A stretch of 64,000 nucleotides of DNA from Haemaphysalis longicornis (Eukaryota > Arthropoda > Arachnida > Ixodida > Ixodidae). Shown in pieces: positions 24,218-35,864 of this stretch. The notes under the pieces are model-generated. The model did no database searches, was not told the DNA's origin, and saw only the letters and a program-made list of their open reading frames with translations. How positions within the stretch are numbered: the first letter of the stretch is position 1; each line of letters opens with the position of its first letter. The translations under genes were made by a program, and so were the position numbers. The DNA lies in contig JABSTR010000974.1 of assembly GCA_013339765.2 (NCBI GenBank), positions 372,001 to 436,000 on the forward strand, in the 5' to 3' direction.

Positions 24218-24232
24218 GTAATTAGGCGAAAT
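24218..24232. repeat. Target-site duplication, left copy
   Basis: GTAATTAGGCGAAAT, identical to the sequence at 24471-24485 on the other side of the SINE. Confidence 0.85.
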
Positions 24233-24470
24233 GATTGATTGATTGTGGGGTTTAACGCGCCGACGCAACGCAGGCGATGAGGCGCGCCGTAGTGGAGGGC
24301 TCCGGATTAATTTTGACCACCTGGGGATCTTTAACGTGCGCCGAAATCTCGCACACACGGGCGTTTTTGCTTTTCGCCTCCATCAGAAAAGCGGCCGCCG
24401 CGGCCGGGAATCGAACCCGCGACCTCGTGCTCAGCAGCGCAACGCCTTAGCCACTGAACCACCGCGGCGG
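24233..24470 (-). mobile_element. tRNA-derived SINE, Ruka-like, intact
   Basis: Read on the minus strand, the element starts CCGCCGCGGTGGTTCAGTGG. It has RNA polymerase III box A (TGGTTCAGTGG) and a perfect box B (GGTTCGATTCC), a body of about 150 bp and a CAAT-repeat tail (CCCCACAATCAATCAAT). Perfect 15-bp target-site duplications flank it, so it is a recent, precisely bounded insertion. Ruka is a known tRNA-derived SINE family of ixodid ticks. The assignment rests on remembered head sequence and layout, not on an alignment. Transcription would be by Pol III, with mobility supplied in trans by a LINE. Fragments of the same type occur at 14350 and 63439. Confidence 0.8.
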
Positions 24471-24485
24471 GTAATTAGGCGAAAT
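24471..24485. repeat. Target-site duplication, right copy
   Basis: GTAATTAGGCGAAAT, pairing with 24218-24232. Confidence 0.85.
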
Positions 24486-24559
24486 AACTGTCGGTGGAAT
24501 ATCAGGGTGACAGGGGGACGGGTCTCGAAAAAGAGCAAGTCTCACTACTCGACGGAGGG

Positions 24560-24695
24560 ACGAAATAAGGAATTTCGGAGGCGAAGAATTGACTCGAGCG
24601 GCGCGACAGAGGAGCGGCTGGAGGTCGATCGGAGAGGCCTTCGTCCCGCGGTGGACCTAATGGGCTGCTGCTGCTGCTGATGATGATGCAACAGG
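24560..24695 (+). mobile_element. RTE-type LINE 3' end remnant
   Basis: One frame reads WRSIGEAFVPRWT then stop, matching the terminal NWRLMGEAFALQWA stop of the better-preserved copy at 49750. It ends in CTGCTGCTGATGATGATG, the short trinucleotide tail usual for RTE elements. Only the last tens of codons survive. Confidence 0.55.
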
Positions 24696-25159
24696 CGGGT
24701 CTTTGACGAAGGGAGAGGGGCGCTAGCTCTGCTGCATCTCCAGCCTTGCACCACTATTTCAAGCTGCGAAAATTTTTCGAGCCCTTGAAGGTGGTTGGCA
24801 ACGCGTCGATGAGGTGTGTCGTTTTTCGGGGTACCACGTGGTGATGAATCGCGGATGCGCCTGCGACGTCTGCTTGTACCGTCAAACCCAGGACGCAGAT
24901 GGTGGGGATATTGGGGATAGCAATGCCGTGAAGGGTGACTTCAGGGACGGGGATGGGATCACGTTTGCAGCCTAGTGTGCGTTTCACAAGTATTAGAAGG
25001 GCGCACCGCTAAAATCACGAGCACTAAGTTGGGTGTAGGCTTTGTCTACGGTTTTTTGCACACTCTAATAAGTCCCCGTAGGGCGTCTTCGCCACAATGC
25101 TCCAGAATGACCAATACAGGGGGCCTCGTATGTAAATTCGACGAATGACGAAGCCAAAC

Positions 25160-25990
25160 ACATGACTAGACAAAAAAATTGGCCGCGTATCTGCTCCTTT
25201 CGTTGCAAATGTCGTCAAATGACGATAGTCTTTGTAGACATTAGCCAAGGAAATGCCCCCCTTTGCTTTCCCGCTCAGCTCTCATGCTGTTCCTATTCCG
25301 CCGCGCTCATCCCAAGGTAAACACACTAAAGGTTTGCTCAAGGCGATTTGAATTTACCGCGTTCCAATGCTGCAGGCCGGGTTCCTCGATGCCAGCGCTA
25401 CAGTACGGCGGAGACGCGCGTGATTCGAGGTGGCCGACTTCAAGGTTTATAGAACGGCGTTGCCGTGCTCCACGTGCGTTCCAAGCAGAACGTGGAACTT
25501 AGCTAGTGGAACCTTTCGTTGCTGTTGCCGCGTGATTTCTCATATGCCGCCTGGAGGTGGCGCGGGCAACAGCAGGCAGCTGTTTTCTGCAGTAGATGTA
25601 GTAGAATATCATTTGCTGTCGAAAAACCATGCATCCATAAATTTTTTAATAAATGAACCCTGTAAATATTCCTTGTGTATTGATTTTCGGTCTTATATTT
25701 GCGTAATGTCTTGTTCATGTTCAGCAAAGTTGACAAGTATGAACATATAAACCTGGCTTAGACGCTCACATTTGGTTGTGAGTATATAAGGCTATTGCGC
25801 AGTATAAATTTTACTTTGGCCGGGTGGCTGAATCTAGTCACAGACAGACAGACGGGCAGAGAAACAGACATACAGACAGACCAAAATTTCTGGGTTTAAG
25901 TAGCCCAAGAAAGACTATCGTCTTTAAAAATTGGGTGGTGATTGCGATGCTCCCTAATGCGACATTTGGTCGCCGCAACAGCGCGCTGAA
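25160..25990 (+). repeat. Interspersed repeat family B, near full copy
   Basis: Runs from AAAAATTGGCCGCGTATCTG, through GATGCCAGCGCTACAGTACG, CGTTGCTGTTGCCG and TATATTTGCGTAATGTCTTG, to CTTTGGCCGGGTGGCTGAAT. A CAGA-type tetranucleotide tract follows, then GACCAAAATTTC and GTAGCCCAAGAAAGACTATC. The block order is the same in all copies. There is no open frame of note. It could be a nonautonomous element, since no transposase or RT was seen in any copy. Confidence 0.75.
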
Positions 25991-26459
25991 GGCAGCACTC
26001 ACTCGTGGGTTCTCTCGACGGGAGCGATGATGAGCCTTTGAGTCGGCGGCGCGTAAGTGCGTCTCAGGAAGGGACCGCGACCCGCGTCTTACGCATGGAA
26101 CGCACACCCTCGTCACGCGCACGCCCCTCTCACGTTTTCGCCAGCGTCGCGCAAATGAGCGTCTCGTGCGAGCGCAGCATACTGCCCCCCCTCCCCCCCC
26201 CCCCCTTCGTAATCCACGGGGGCACCGCACACTTTCGGAGAGCGCTCGCGCCGCCACGGCGAACGGTCTTCCCCTCACAATTTCGCGACACTCTCCTCTT
26301 TTGGTTCCTTTCGCTTATTCAGTCTTCGCGACACTCTCGTTTTTTGCTTTCTTTCACTGTTCGGCATTTCCATCGTTCACTCGGTTACGACGACGACGCA
26401 GCTCAGCCCAGAGACGGCCGCCAAAGGGCTACGCCCTAAAAAGGGCATTTCCGCAGGGG

Positions 26460-26830
26460 CAAACCGCAAGCCGTTTTGCATTGCGCAATGTCCCAGCGCA
26501 GAAGCCCCTGTTCAGTCAAACAGAATGCTCGGCCACGCGATTCGCCGCACTTGCACACGGCGCTCCTCCTATTGGTCATTCTGGAACATTGTGGCGAAGA
26601 CTCAGAGTGTAGGGCGTGTTCTCCAAGCGATCCGCGGGTTGTCAAGTCGTCGGCGTAGAGTGCGTGTTGTATGTCGGGGATACGGTGGACGAGGAGAGCC
26701 ATAACATGACGAGGTTGAAGAGGAGGGGCGACATGAGGGGTCATGTCGGGCAGGCGCGGACGCGGAAGAAGGCAGGCCGACTGGGGCCGAGGCCGAGAGT
26801 AACGGTGTGGTTAGGAAAATGTCAACCTAT
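26460..26830 (-). pseudogene. LINE RT palm fragment (YADD)
   Basis: On the minus strand a frame with MSPLLFNLVM is followed, after a one-base shift, by HRIPDIQHALYADDLTTRGS, the RT catalytic motif. Upstream lies TVTLGLGPSR in a further frame. Downstream, the segment SSPQCSRMTNRRSAVCKCGE is shared with 45298-45420 (SSPQRSRMPNRGGLVCKFGE). The copy is heavily degraded. Confidence 0.6.
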
Positions 26831-26929
26831 TCATGCGTGCGTCGAACGCAGCGAGTAGATTTAAGGCCTTCTAGAATTGCCTCGCAGGAGATATAGTCCG
26901 AGGACCCTAGTGAAATTAATTCGTCAAAC

Positions 26930-27032
26930 ATGAAGCTACTAGGCAGCAGCCACGTCCTATTACGTAAAGAGGGCTCCTGCGTTTTTAAAGACGATACCTT
27001 TCTTGGGCTACTAAAACGCAGAAAGTTTGGCC

Positions 27033-27095
<63 letters not shown>

Positions 27096-27725
27096 GACTC
27101 GATTCAGCCACCCTGCCAAAGTGAAACAGAATCTGAGCTGTAGTCTTGTATACTCACATACTTGTTAACATTGTTGAACAAGAACAAGATTGCGCAAATA
27201 TAAGGGAGAAAATCAATACATAAGTGATATTTGCAGTGTTCCTTTATTGAAAAATTTAAGGTTGCTTGGTTTTTGCGATGGCAAATGAAATACTACTTCA
27301 CCGGCAGAAAGCCGTCGCCTGCTATTGCCAGCGCTACCTCCTGCTGGCATTTAAGAAATCAAACGGCAACAGCAACAAAAGGTTCCACTAGATATGTTCC
27401 ACGTTCCGCTTGGAACGCTCGTGCAGTAGGGCAACGTGGTTCTATAAATGTTGTAGTGGGGTGCCTCAGTTCCTGCGCGTCTCCGCCGTACAGCAGCGCT
27501 GGCATTGAGACACCCGACTTGGAGCAGTGGAACGCGATAAATTTAAATTGACTTGGGCAAACCTCTAGCGTGTTATCTTGGGAGGAACGAGACGGGAGAG
27601 GAACAGCATAAGAGGTGAGCGGGAAAGAGAAGGGAGGCATTTACTTGGCAGGGGCAGTATAGTCTTTCGGCGACATTTGCAGCCGAAGGAGCAGATACGC
27701 GGCCATCTTGTTTTTTTTTTTTTTT
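26930..27725 (-). repeat. Interspersed repeat family B, near full inverted copy
   Basis: Reverse-orientation copy of the repeat at 25160, about 1 kb away, so the two form a large imperfect inverted pair. The tetranucleotide tract is long here: (TCTG)n at about 27030-27094. The poly-T at 27710-27725 corresponds to the A-run at the left boundary of the other copies. Confidence 0.75.
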
Positions 27726-28509
27726 AGTGTCCTTTTTCTATTTTCTAGCATACTTCTTTGGCCGCAAAGGCCCAGTTTTTCTTTTTTCTCAGAAACGCAT
27801 GCGGCTTGCGTGTTTGCGCGCCGACCGACCGGAAGACGCGGCTGTTACGGGACCAGCAGCCGAGGTTGGGCACGACCGTTGGCTTTGGTTTCAGCGCGGC
27901 TCGGTGTTCCACACCCCCGTGGCGTCTCCGACGGCCGCTGGGCCTCCGGGCCCTTAGTGTAGTTCAAACAAGTGTAGTTCAAACAAACTTTCTGCCTTTT
28001 CCACTGTTTGCTTTGGTGTGTTTTGTATGAACTACTTTTTTATGTCAATAACTCTCGAAGCGTGCGTTTTCAAATTCAAACTTTGTGTCCGTGTGTAACT
28101 GGTCATTTTTCCCTTTGGCTGATTGGTTTTAGCATCTCCGATTGGCTGCAGAAAGTGAAGCCAGAATGCGTTTTTCCCACGAGTCCGCTTGAAGCGAATC
28201 TCTGGGCCGGGTTCACGGGGGAGGCGGCCTCCACCAGGGTCTGATTCGAGAAACGCTGCCGCCCTTCCCGGGCCTCCACCGCTCAGTCATGTCCCGTTAA
28301 GTACTCTTGTTCTCTTGACTGTTTTTCTTAGTGTATTGTTTAAAGTTCGCATGTGCTAAATGTCACCAACGTTACTAGTAACCTTAAACGTTATTCAACG
28401 TCTAATCTGCTTCACCGCTCGACATCGTGCTACAGTAGCGGCAGTTATTGGCCAAATTTCGTCGCTGCAATAGCCGTCGGATTACGCAATGGGAGCTCAT
28501 TAACGAAGG
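27726..28509 (+). other. No gene seen; paired inverted CCAAT motifs
   Basis: Contains a GC-rich block (27790-27960) without a recognised protein and two ATTGG (inverted CCAAT) motifs at about 28121 and 28140. The right part is 3' flank of the SKA1-like gene. Confidence 0.3.
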
Positions 28510-28531
28510 TTGTACCACCACAAAGAAGATA

Positions 28532-28537
28532 TTTATT
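28532..28537 (-). terminator. Candidate polyadenylation signal of the 280-aa SKA1-like gene
   Basis: AATAAA on the minus strand, about 155 nt past the stop codon, followed by a GT-rich stretch (TTTGTGGTGGT). Confidence 0.55.
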
Positions 28538-28690
28538 GCCAACAGAAAAAAAGCCAAATAAATGCACTACTGTTACGCCGCCGAGTTCGTCCTGTACACA
28601 CACACGACCGCACTCATGCCTTCAAGACAGCGAGCGGGGAAGCAAAGCAAGCCTTGAAAGAAAGAGGGTCACGTTATTCGCTTCCTCTTC

Positions 28691-29533
28691 CTAGAGAACC
28701 ACAAAGCGACGGATATAGCCGGGGCCACGGATCTCGCGGGTACGACCGCAGTGTCGCATGACCTCGAAAAAGCCGGGCGCGGAGCAGCGAGGGTCGAAGT
28801 TGCCCTGCCGCTTGAGGTCCTCTTCCGTCAAGAACCGCCAGTGTCGCGTTTCCGGCGTCAGCTGTGCGAGGTAGGTGTTCAGAAGGCCGCCTTCGTCTTT
28901 GGCGACCGCAGCCCTGGGGGCGTCGAGCAGCCGGTACTTCTTGGCCAGGGTCTCGTTGAAGTGGTCCACGAGCGCGTTCATCGCTGCCACCGAGTGGCGA
29001 CCCCTGGCACGCCGGGGCGCGCTCTGGAGCTCCGCCTCCGTCAGGTGGGCGATGTAGTCGGACGAGTGCCAGCGCCGAGATGGAACTCGTCCCGTGGCAG
29101 TGGAGGGCAGGCCCGGAGATTTGGCCAGCTCCATCGGCGCCGGCAGGTAGTCCGGGAAGGTTCTCTGCCAAGCGGCGATCCGAAGCTGCAGCAGGACCCT
29201 GTCCGAATCCTCAAAGCACGGCGTGCCGCAGGGTCCGGCGCTAATGCCGTCACTGTTGCGCGGCTTCTTAGTGCGCCTTGAAGTGGCGTCTCCTCCGTCC
29301 GCGCCAGCTTTGCCATCAACCATGGGCGGCGACTCCTGCTTATCTGGCTTCCCGCGCTTCCGGCCTAGGTCGTCGACGCGGCGCGGTTTGGCTTCGGCGT
29401 GTGGGGGTGCGACGCCCGCCGACTTGCCCATGTTGTTCCCTTGGCCAAGCGAAAGCTGGGACGTCTTGGCGCAAAGCTTGGACACGCGCGGACTGTTGGG
29501 TTCTTCTTCGGTGACCATCCGCTTACTGCTCAT
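28691..29533 (-). CDS. SKA1-like protein, paralogue 1 (microtubule-binding domain)
   Basis: An intact 280-aa frame. Residues 1-105 are a polar, basic, probably disordered tail with TSQLSLGQGN near 24-33. A helical segment follows (LLQLRIAAWQRTFPDYLPAP, about 115-134). The C-terminal 125 residues (SSDYIAHLTEAELQSAPRRA to MRHCGRTREIRGPGYIRRFV) match the winged-helix microtubule-binding domain of SKA1, the kinetochore subunit that tracks depolymerising microtubules at metaphase. The match includes the family's terminal LRHC..L.EVRG...RY-type motif. The usual N-terminal coiled coil that joins SKA2 and SKA3 is not evident. Start: an in-frame TAA lies two codons upstream of the ATG and a strong splice acceptor 60 nt upstream, so the whole CDS is in one exon. 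The paralogue at 42392 shares the architecture. The function in ticks is inferred from the domain only. Confidence 0.75.
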   Translation of the reverse strand: MSSKRMVTEEEPNSPRVSKLCAKTSQLSLGQGNNMGKSAGVAPPHAEAKPRRVDDLGRKRGKPDKQESPPMVDGKAGADGGDATSRRTKKPRNSDGISAGPCGTPCFEDSDRVLLQLRIAAWQRTFPDYLPAPMELAKSPGLPSTATGRVPSRRWHSSDYIAHLTEAELQSAPRRARGRHSVAAMNALVDHFNETLAKKYRLLDAPRAAVAKDEGGLLNTYLAQLTPETRHWRFLTEEDLKRQGNFDPRCSAPGFFEVMRHCGRTREIRGPGYIRRFVVL

Positions 29534-29593
29534 ACCTTATCTCTCGCTAAAACGCGAGCGCTGGGTTGGAGCGCGCTGACCGGACACCGCAGA
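29534..29593 (-). promoter_or_regulatory. 5' UTR segment and splice acceptor of paralogue 1
   Basis: On the minus strand TTTTCATTTCCTTTGCAG ends at 29594, a strong polypyrimidine tract plus AG. The following 60 nt contain an in-frame TAA just before the start codon. This predicts a leader intron with at least one further noncoding exon upstream, which was not located. Confidence 0.65.
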
Positions 29594-29599
29594 CTGCAA

Positions 29600-30554
29600 A
29601 GGAAATGAAAAGCGGCAATTGTATTTGTGGTACACGAACTGCCGATGGGACGTAATGCATACGAAGTGAAGATTGTTTTAACTCACAGTAACAAAAAAAA
29701 AAGAATCCATGGGCACAGCGGAAGAAACAACTTTTACTTGTACAGTTCGTTGAGGAGGGCTTCACGTCGGCCAGTGTCGCTTTGGTCCTACACTCGGGAA
29801 CGTTAATAACGGCAATAGCTCATGTGCGGTATCACTCCACCTAAGCGACGGACACGGATGTCAACGGGCGCACGCGTTTTGAAAGAAGATTACTATCTTC
29901 TGCCTTTTCTCACGTAGTTTATTTGTCGTTACTGCAGTAGTTTATAAGCATATTAAATCCAGAAAATCAGAGAGACGGCTCGTGGCATCTTCAAAATATT
30001 CCCAGTAACGCATTACTTGCGCCGCAAGGAGTAACATCCGGCTGCGGTGATGAGGCACAGCGTCAACTTCCGTTGCCGTTCTTAAGTTGTAACCGCATGT
30101 AGCAGCGTCGTCGGCTAAGTTCATAGAGCGGAGTTGATCCGCCGGGTCTGAACTACGTCATATGACTCGTAATAGCATTTAAAAAAGAACTCGACGAGTG
30201 TTCTACCACACCTTCTAACTGTGCTGCCACTACGAGTTCTTGTATCCCATTCGCACTTCCTGCAGGCGAACTGTTTTGGGCGCGCCTGCCCCAAAGATAT
30301 TTAGCACCCACCGGCTTCACTACCACCGCCACCACCTGCGCCCTACCCTAGGGCCGAATTCTGAGTTATGCCAGTTTCAAATTTCTGCACTACCACCTCC
30401 TCCTACAACTCTCAGTGAATGCCTCCGCACCTGAACCCGGACAAGCACTTGCGACTTCGGCAGCGCTGCTGCACTACGTAAGAGACGCCGGAGCACCACC
30501 ACCACCCGGTACGCGCCAACTTAGTCTTTGCCAACACGTCATCAGAGTTTGCAT
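29600..30554 (-). other. Upstream flank or leader intron of paralogue 1; no exon identified
   Basis: No recognised coding sequence. It would hold the leader intron and possibly the promoter of the minus-strand SKA1-like gene. Confidence 0.3.
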
Positions 30555-30745
30555 TTCCTGCGATACCCTGGTAATAAACACAGCATGGAACAGAGCCAAC
30601 GCAAGTAAAGACTGAGTTGCAGGGTTCCAAAGAAACTCGCTCATTTGGTCTATTTCCTGCGGTACCGCTGGTAACAAACACAACATGCAACGGAGCCAAC
30701 GCAAGTAAAGACTGAATCGCAGGGTTCCAAAGAAACTCGCTCATT
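30555..30745 (+). repeat. Two-unit tandem duplication, about 95 bp each
   Basis: Units 30555-30650 and 30651-30745 share GAGCCAACGCAAGTAAAGAC and CAGGGTTCCAAAGAAACTCG with few differences. Confidence 0.85.
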
Positions 30746-33394
30746 CGGTGTACAAATACAGACGTCTCCTCCTCCTCCTCGTCCTCCTCCTCCTTCGTTT
30801 CAAATCATTACATAATTCGTGGTACAGGGCATCTGACCTGTGTCCGTGCAACACCTTGCTCGCTTTACGTGATGTCCGTGTTGTCCGCCATTACGTGCCT
30901 GAAGGTCCAACGAGACGAAAGATCCAACAGTGGATCTTCTGTGTCGGTGGATCTTCCACGTTGTTGGACATTCAGGCTGTACCGGACCTATCTGAATTGG
31001 CGGATCGTCTGGCACGACTGGACTTTCGGTCTCGGTGGATCTTTCATCTCGCTAGTCACTTGTCTTTGTCTCGGTGGTTCTTCCGTCTGTTTGGGCCTTC
31101 GGGCCATAAGCGTTGCCCGCCCACAGCAGTTCAGGGCTCGCGCAAGAATCGGACGCGTTTAAAGCGCTCACTACCCCCTAGCCATCGCATCCTGTCAATA
31201 CAGGAGGCGAGGCCCTAGCACGACGGTGCATTGCGCCAATGTTGCACGAAAAGCTTATGCAGGGCCGTCCGGCGCAAAGCGAGCAGTGCTGCGGATCTTC
31301 CCCACCTATGGAGGCCGCAACTTGCAACAGCGTCGTAGCATCGGCCGGGGAAAGGTCGTGTCAGACGGGAGCAGACGGACCTAACAGGAGCAAACGGAGC
31401 AGACGACAGTGGCATGAGCAGACGATAGGAGACGATGGAGCAGCCGGAACAAGTGGCGATTGTACGCAGAAAACAACAACAAAGACCACCTCATGCGGCC
31501 TTTCCGGCAACATAGAAACGCTTTTTTCCCTCAATGATTGTGCCTCATTAGGCAAGAAGGCATGCATAAACATGGAACACAGTCGCAGTTTCTAGCGCGT
31601 ACTGCTGTATGGGTGAGGCAAGAAATACGGGCAACAAGACGCGAACAGTGTTGCGGTGGGCATTTATAGTCCCGCCTTAACCCCAACATTGACTGGCGCC
31701 ATCTCCGATAAACAAACACAATTTGAGGTAAATGAAGCGACCGCTAATGCGGTGGGAAGACCAGCCATGCCTTTTGCGCCACCATCGACTGTAACGAAGC
31801 ATAATGTAGCAAGAATGGAAGCGAAAAGAAGCCAGCATACATATTTACAAAAGGCGGTCGGGCATCTGATTCGCACGTTATTTCCCGCCCTGCCTTTACC
31901 TCAGCCTGGCTGTGACCAGTCACGATACGCTCACCCGTGTTCAAACACCAGCGAATTGAGAGAATCACTCGAGCTGCTAAAACCACCCGCCGATGAGCCG
32001 ATGTACCACTAGTACCACTACAGTAGCGTAGGCAATACAGCCGCGCAACCGCGTTGTACTTCCTACGTAGTAAGGTGCACTTCGAGCAACGAGTCCATCG
32101 CATCGGGCCACGCAGAACCCCCGCGTGCATGCCCCGTAGTTTTATTATTTAGTTCAACTACTGCAAAAGCATCTGGTTCTCTCTCGTCGAGATTGAGGCG
32201 ACGTCAAACACTCCGCTCTTTCGTCATTTCAGCCGTCGAGTAAGCGTTTTCCCGGCCTAGCTGAAGTCTACCGTTGCTACGCCCACTTATTAAGCGATTC
32301 ACGATTCGGCTCTTTCGGTTAGAAATTAAAATAAATACAGGCGGCCGTCACGTCAGAATGTGCGCGTATTGAAGTACAAACCGGCGTCTTAAAACGCAGC
32401 CCGTGACACGTCCATTACAACGGCAAAACGCAGATTACCAGTGCATTACGGCCGGTCGAGTCGATGGGCCTACGCACGAGCTAGCGACGCACCGATGACG
32501 TGACGAGCCCGTCGCGATCGCAACCCGACGTTGCGGTAAACAAGACCGATTTGAACGCAGCGCCAAGTCTGATTCGCTATTCCTCACGATTTTGATGCGT
32601 TAGGTGTTCCCCGTTGCAGGAGCACGACGAGCATCACACGTCGCAAACGGTTTAGTCATCGCAAAATGACGCAGATCGAACGGATTCCATCTGCACTCAC
32701 CGTCGCACCAGACGCGGCAATCCAACCGTTTGGAAAAGGGCTGTGACTGTAGACAGCGGAGGAACCCGTTCGTCTTTAGCTTCGTCTTTTTATCGCCATC
32801 TTAAACGAATTTTTTGCAATGGGCGCACGGGTGTTGATGAGAAATGAGATGTCAATGAGAAAGTCACCGGGGAACACACCGACTCGTGTGTTTCTAGGCC
32901 AGAACTGCCATTTTGAGCGCCACTCAATGGTGTCTTGTAACTATAATAAGTGTGCCAACACCACCAACACCGCGAAAGCAATAACCAACTAAAGCCGTCT
33001 GGGGGCGCAGCAATCGCGTGAAGCCACGGCCATAATCGCGGCAGGTGAAAGAGGAAAGTAAACTGTACTGGGGGCAAGCTACAGGCTTACCGGTGTGAAA
33101 TTTCAGCCCATCGACTTGAAGCCAACATTCTTACCTTTTTCTCAACCACAACGTGTTACCGCACAGCACTTACAAACGATCGTCTGCACCATTGTTATAT
33201 CATTTTCGTTTAGCAAATATCCACAATAAGTACCGCTAAAACTGATTAGCGGGTAGTCTATCTAAGTGTTGTAAACTAGAGAATGCCTATAATAACCAGT
33301 TTTATTTTTATATACTACAATGCATAATAGAAACCGCTCGTAGAGCGCCAGTCACTGTTCGGCACCGCGCGGCGGCGCCACAATCGCTACATGC
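30746..33394 (+). other. No gene seen
   Basis: Includes a short CTC-rich run (30765-30795), a patch of GGATCTT.C-like local repetition (30900-31080) and a CpG-rich patch (about 32400-32560). No open frame here shows a recognisable domain. Confidence 0.3.
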
Positions 33395-33500
33395 GATGCG
33401 AACTCTATAGGGACCGGGCGGCCGCTGTATGGCACCACCGTCGTTTCAGCGAACAGCGCCGCCCGTGGCGAACCGCTCGTCAGTGGAATGCCGGGTGGCG
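33395..33500 (+). repeat. Interspersed repeat family G, copy 1
   Basis: Contains ATAGGGACCGGGCGGC and CGCTCGTCAGTGGAATGCCG. The inverted counterpart lies at 35525-35605 (complement of CATTCCACTGACGAGCGGAG and CCCGGTCCCTATGG). Confidence 0.5.
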
Positions 33501-35115
33501 GTCAGCACAGCGTAGTTGTGCATGGCTTTCAGTCGTTTTTTCTGCGGTGCGGCTTGCAAAGCGTACGTAACCCCAAGGGCATTTTTCAAATCGGTAAATC
33601 TTGAGCGTGGATGTGACGTTTACGAGGGATGCCATGTGTGTTATTTACGCCCATACTCGGAATTTACAAATAGCAGACGACGCTCAATGCGCCAAGCTGG
33701 AAGTCAAGCTGGAAGTGAAAGTTCGTTGCTTCATGCAATTTTTTTCATGCCTGCATGCAGTTTCGCGAATCGAGGGAGTATATTGCCGCTAAATGCTCCC
33801 ACAAAGCCGGGGTGTGTGCAACCGATCTAGGAATGCTGCGGCGCTGGCCTTTGGCAGTTGATGACGAAACGGCCGTCGACGTCGTGCACAAGCGAAAGAC
33901 AAAGTTTGGGGGTGTCTTCGAAGATTTACCTCAAAACAGAAATTGTGATGGACGACGCTTCCGTAACTTCATTACCGACGGCTGAAACGTGTTTAATTTC
34001 ACAGAAATGCTCTTACTACAGTCATCGGGAATCGTTGATAGAATAAATATTAATACCGCATGATAGTAGAACGTTATTGCTTGTCGTGGCACTGCTTCAG
34101 AAGAATTGCAATGGTTGCTGCTAGTTGGTAAATGGTTTTTCAGAAACTAATTCCTGCGTGGCTGAAGGACGCAAGACAGGAGGGGTGCCCGAAACCTGTA
34201 CTCAGCTTCACAACAGAATGCTGCGGTCGGTTTACAATTGCTGCCACCTACGATTGAAAAAATCATGCACACCTCCGGCTAACGACGATGATCGTTTATC
34301 GCAAAGATCTATCGTATGGGTTTCCTTGGTTGCCTTCTGGATTAGAACTTTGGACCTAATTAAGCGTCGAATTTGACAAGCACGCAGTTTGGTATTTTTA
34401 ATCGCAGCGTCTTTGATTTTGGACCATTTCCCATTCGATTTCGCCACGAAGAAAGCTTTGTGTTCAACCATCATAATCATTAGATGGAGGGCCGAGATGA
34501 TTTTTCTGTTTTAATTTTTGAACTTCAATGCCCCCTCTCCAAATCTAAACTTTTTCAGCGTGTCGAAATATGTCTGTGGTGGAGGACTCGGGCTCATGCA
34601 CCATATTTGAGGCAACTAATCGCGCCGTTTTTTGGTGTCTTCACCAGGCATTACACGATTTTTTTAGGTACTCTGTAAAGAATACTTTAGCATTAAAAAC
34701 ACCGGCTGACGTTAACACTGCCACATTTTTTTAACATCGGTGCCAGCATTTATTCTACGCAGGTGGTAAAACGGGAAGGGGAGGAGGGATGGTTGTAGCT
34801 TGGGCTTTTGAGTTGGTGAATAACTTTGGTTCTTGATAAAATGACCACCACAACGTGGGATTTCCACTTCGGCTTTCAGGCTCCCATGCTGTCACAGTGT
34901 CGCTCGCCAAAACCGAACGTACAAAGCTTGCGGCTACAGAAAGTGCAAACTATCGCACCATTTCTACGTGCAAGGTAATCCATCTCGTATGCAGGTGCCT
35001 TTCTATTTAAAGCACACGTATCGAGGTATCCCAGCGCTAAGGCTGGCGTGGAAAACCGTAGACATTGAAACCAGCGAAGATAATTTAAAGTGGTAAGAGG
35101 GATTTTAATATTGCT
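33501..35115 (+). other. No gene seen
   Basis: Open frames up to 104 codons at 33516-33830 show no recognised domain. No splice-flanked exon could be supported. Confidence 0.3.
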
Positions 35116-35122
35116 AATGGTT

Positions 35123-35403
35123 TTTATTCCTACTCAGATCGCGCGGAGCCAGGCGCAGAGCGGCTGCAAAAAGCCGCTCGTGTCAATGTCGCCCTTCCCC
35201 AACTTTACAAGCATCCAATAAGTTTGCGTAGCCGTTAGTGCGTTTAAGAAAAAAATAATACTAATAATAGTAGTTTTATTCGAGCTCAGAACGGGTGGAG
35301 CCAAGCGCAGGTCGCTGCAAAAAGCGCTCATGCCATTGCAGCCGATACCCAACTTTAGACGCGTCTGACAAGTTTACGGTAGTCATTACTGCATCTAAGA
35401 ACC
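35123..35403 (+). repeat. Diverged two-unit tandem duplication, about 140 bp
   Basis: Units 35123-35255 and 35274-35403 share TTTTATTC, CTGCAAAAAGC, CCCAACTTTA and AAGTTTACGG/AAGTTTGCGT in the same order. Divergence is substantial. Confidence 0.55.
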
Positions 35404-35524
35404 CAACACACTGTCTAGACTTCCTTTCATCTTACATTGTCTGCTCACAACGCCACCAAAACAAACAAAGCACCGAAGTAAACACGACAAAAACAACGGG
35501 AGGCTGTGTAGTCCAATGCACCGG

Positions 35525-35605
35525 CTCATTCCACTGACGAGCGGAGCGCCGAGTGGTGGCGCCACCCGTCCAGCTGCCCGGTCCCTATGGCGATGCGATT
35601 CCTCT
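35525..35605 (-). repeat. Interspersed repeat family G, copy 2 (inverted)
   Basis: Reverse complement of the core of 33395-33500. Confidence 0.5.
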
Positions 35606-35864
35606 TCGGGATTTGGTATGAGGTCAGTTCCTCCCTGTTCTGTGGTCAGTTGCCTCATACCACCTAGTGCGTACCTCTCTTCGTCTCCTCCTCCTTCATT
35701 CTTTTTTTTTTTTTTTTTTTTAGCTTTCTAGCCACATATGTTCTAAGTTAGATGTGGCTGCAAGCTGAAATTAAAGAAATAAACTTATAAGCTGCAAGCC
35801 TCACAGAGTTGCGAGTGCTTCCTGAACAAAGCAGGAGCGGTGTTCTGAGTTGTGTCCGTTGCGA

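Noticed and set aside
27708..28030. Overlapping frames of 76-90 codons in all three plus frames
   Set aside because: Three overlapping frames in one GC-rich block with no domain cannot all be real, and no splice or homology evidence favours one.
28751..29281. 176-codon plus-strand open frame
   Set aside because: Antisense shadow of the 280-aa SKA1-like gene.
33516..33830. 104-codon plus-strand frame as a gene
   Set aside because: No recognisable domain, weak start context and no splice signals. Left as unassigned sequence.
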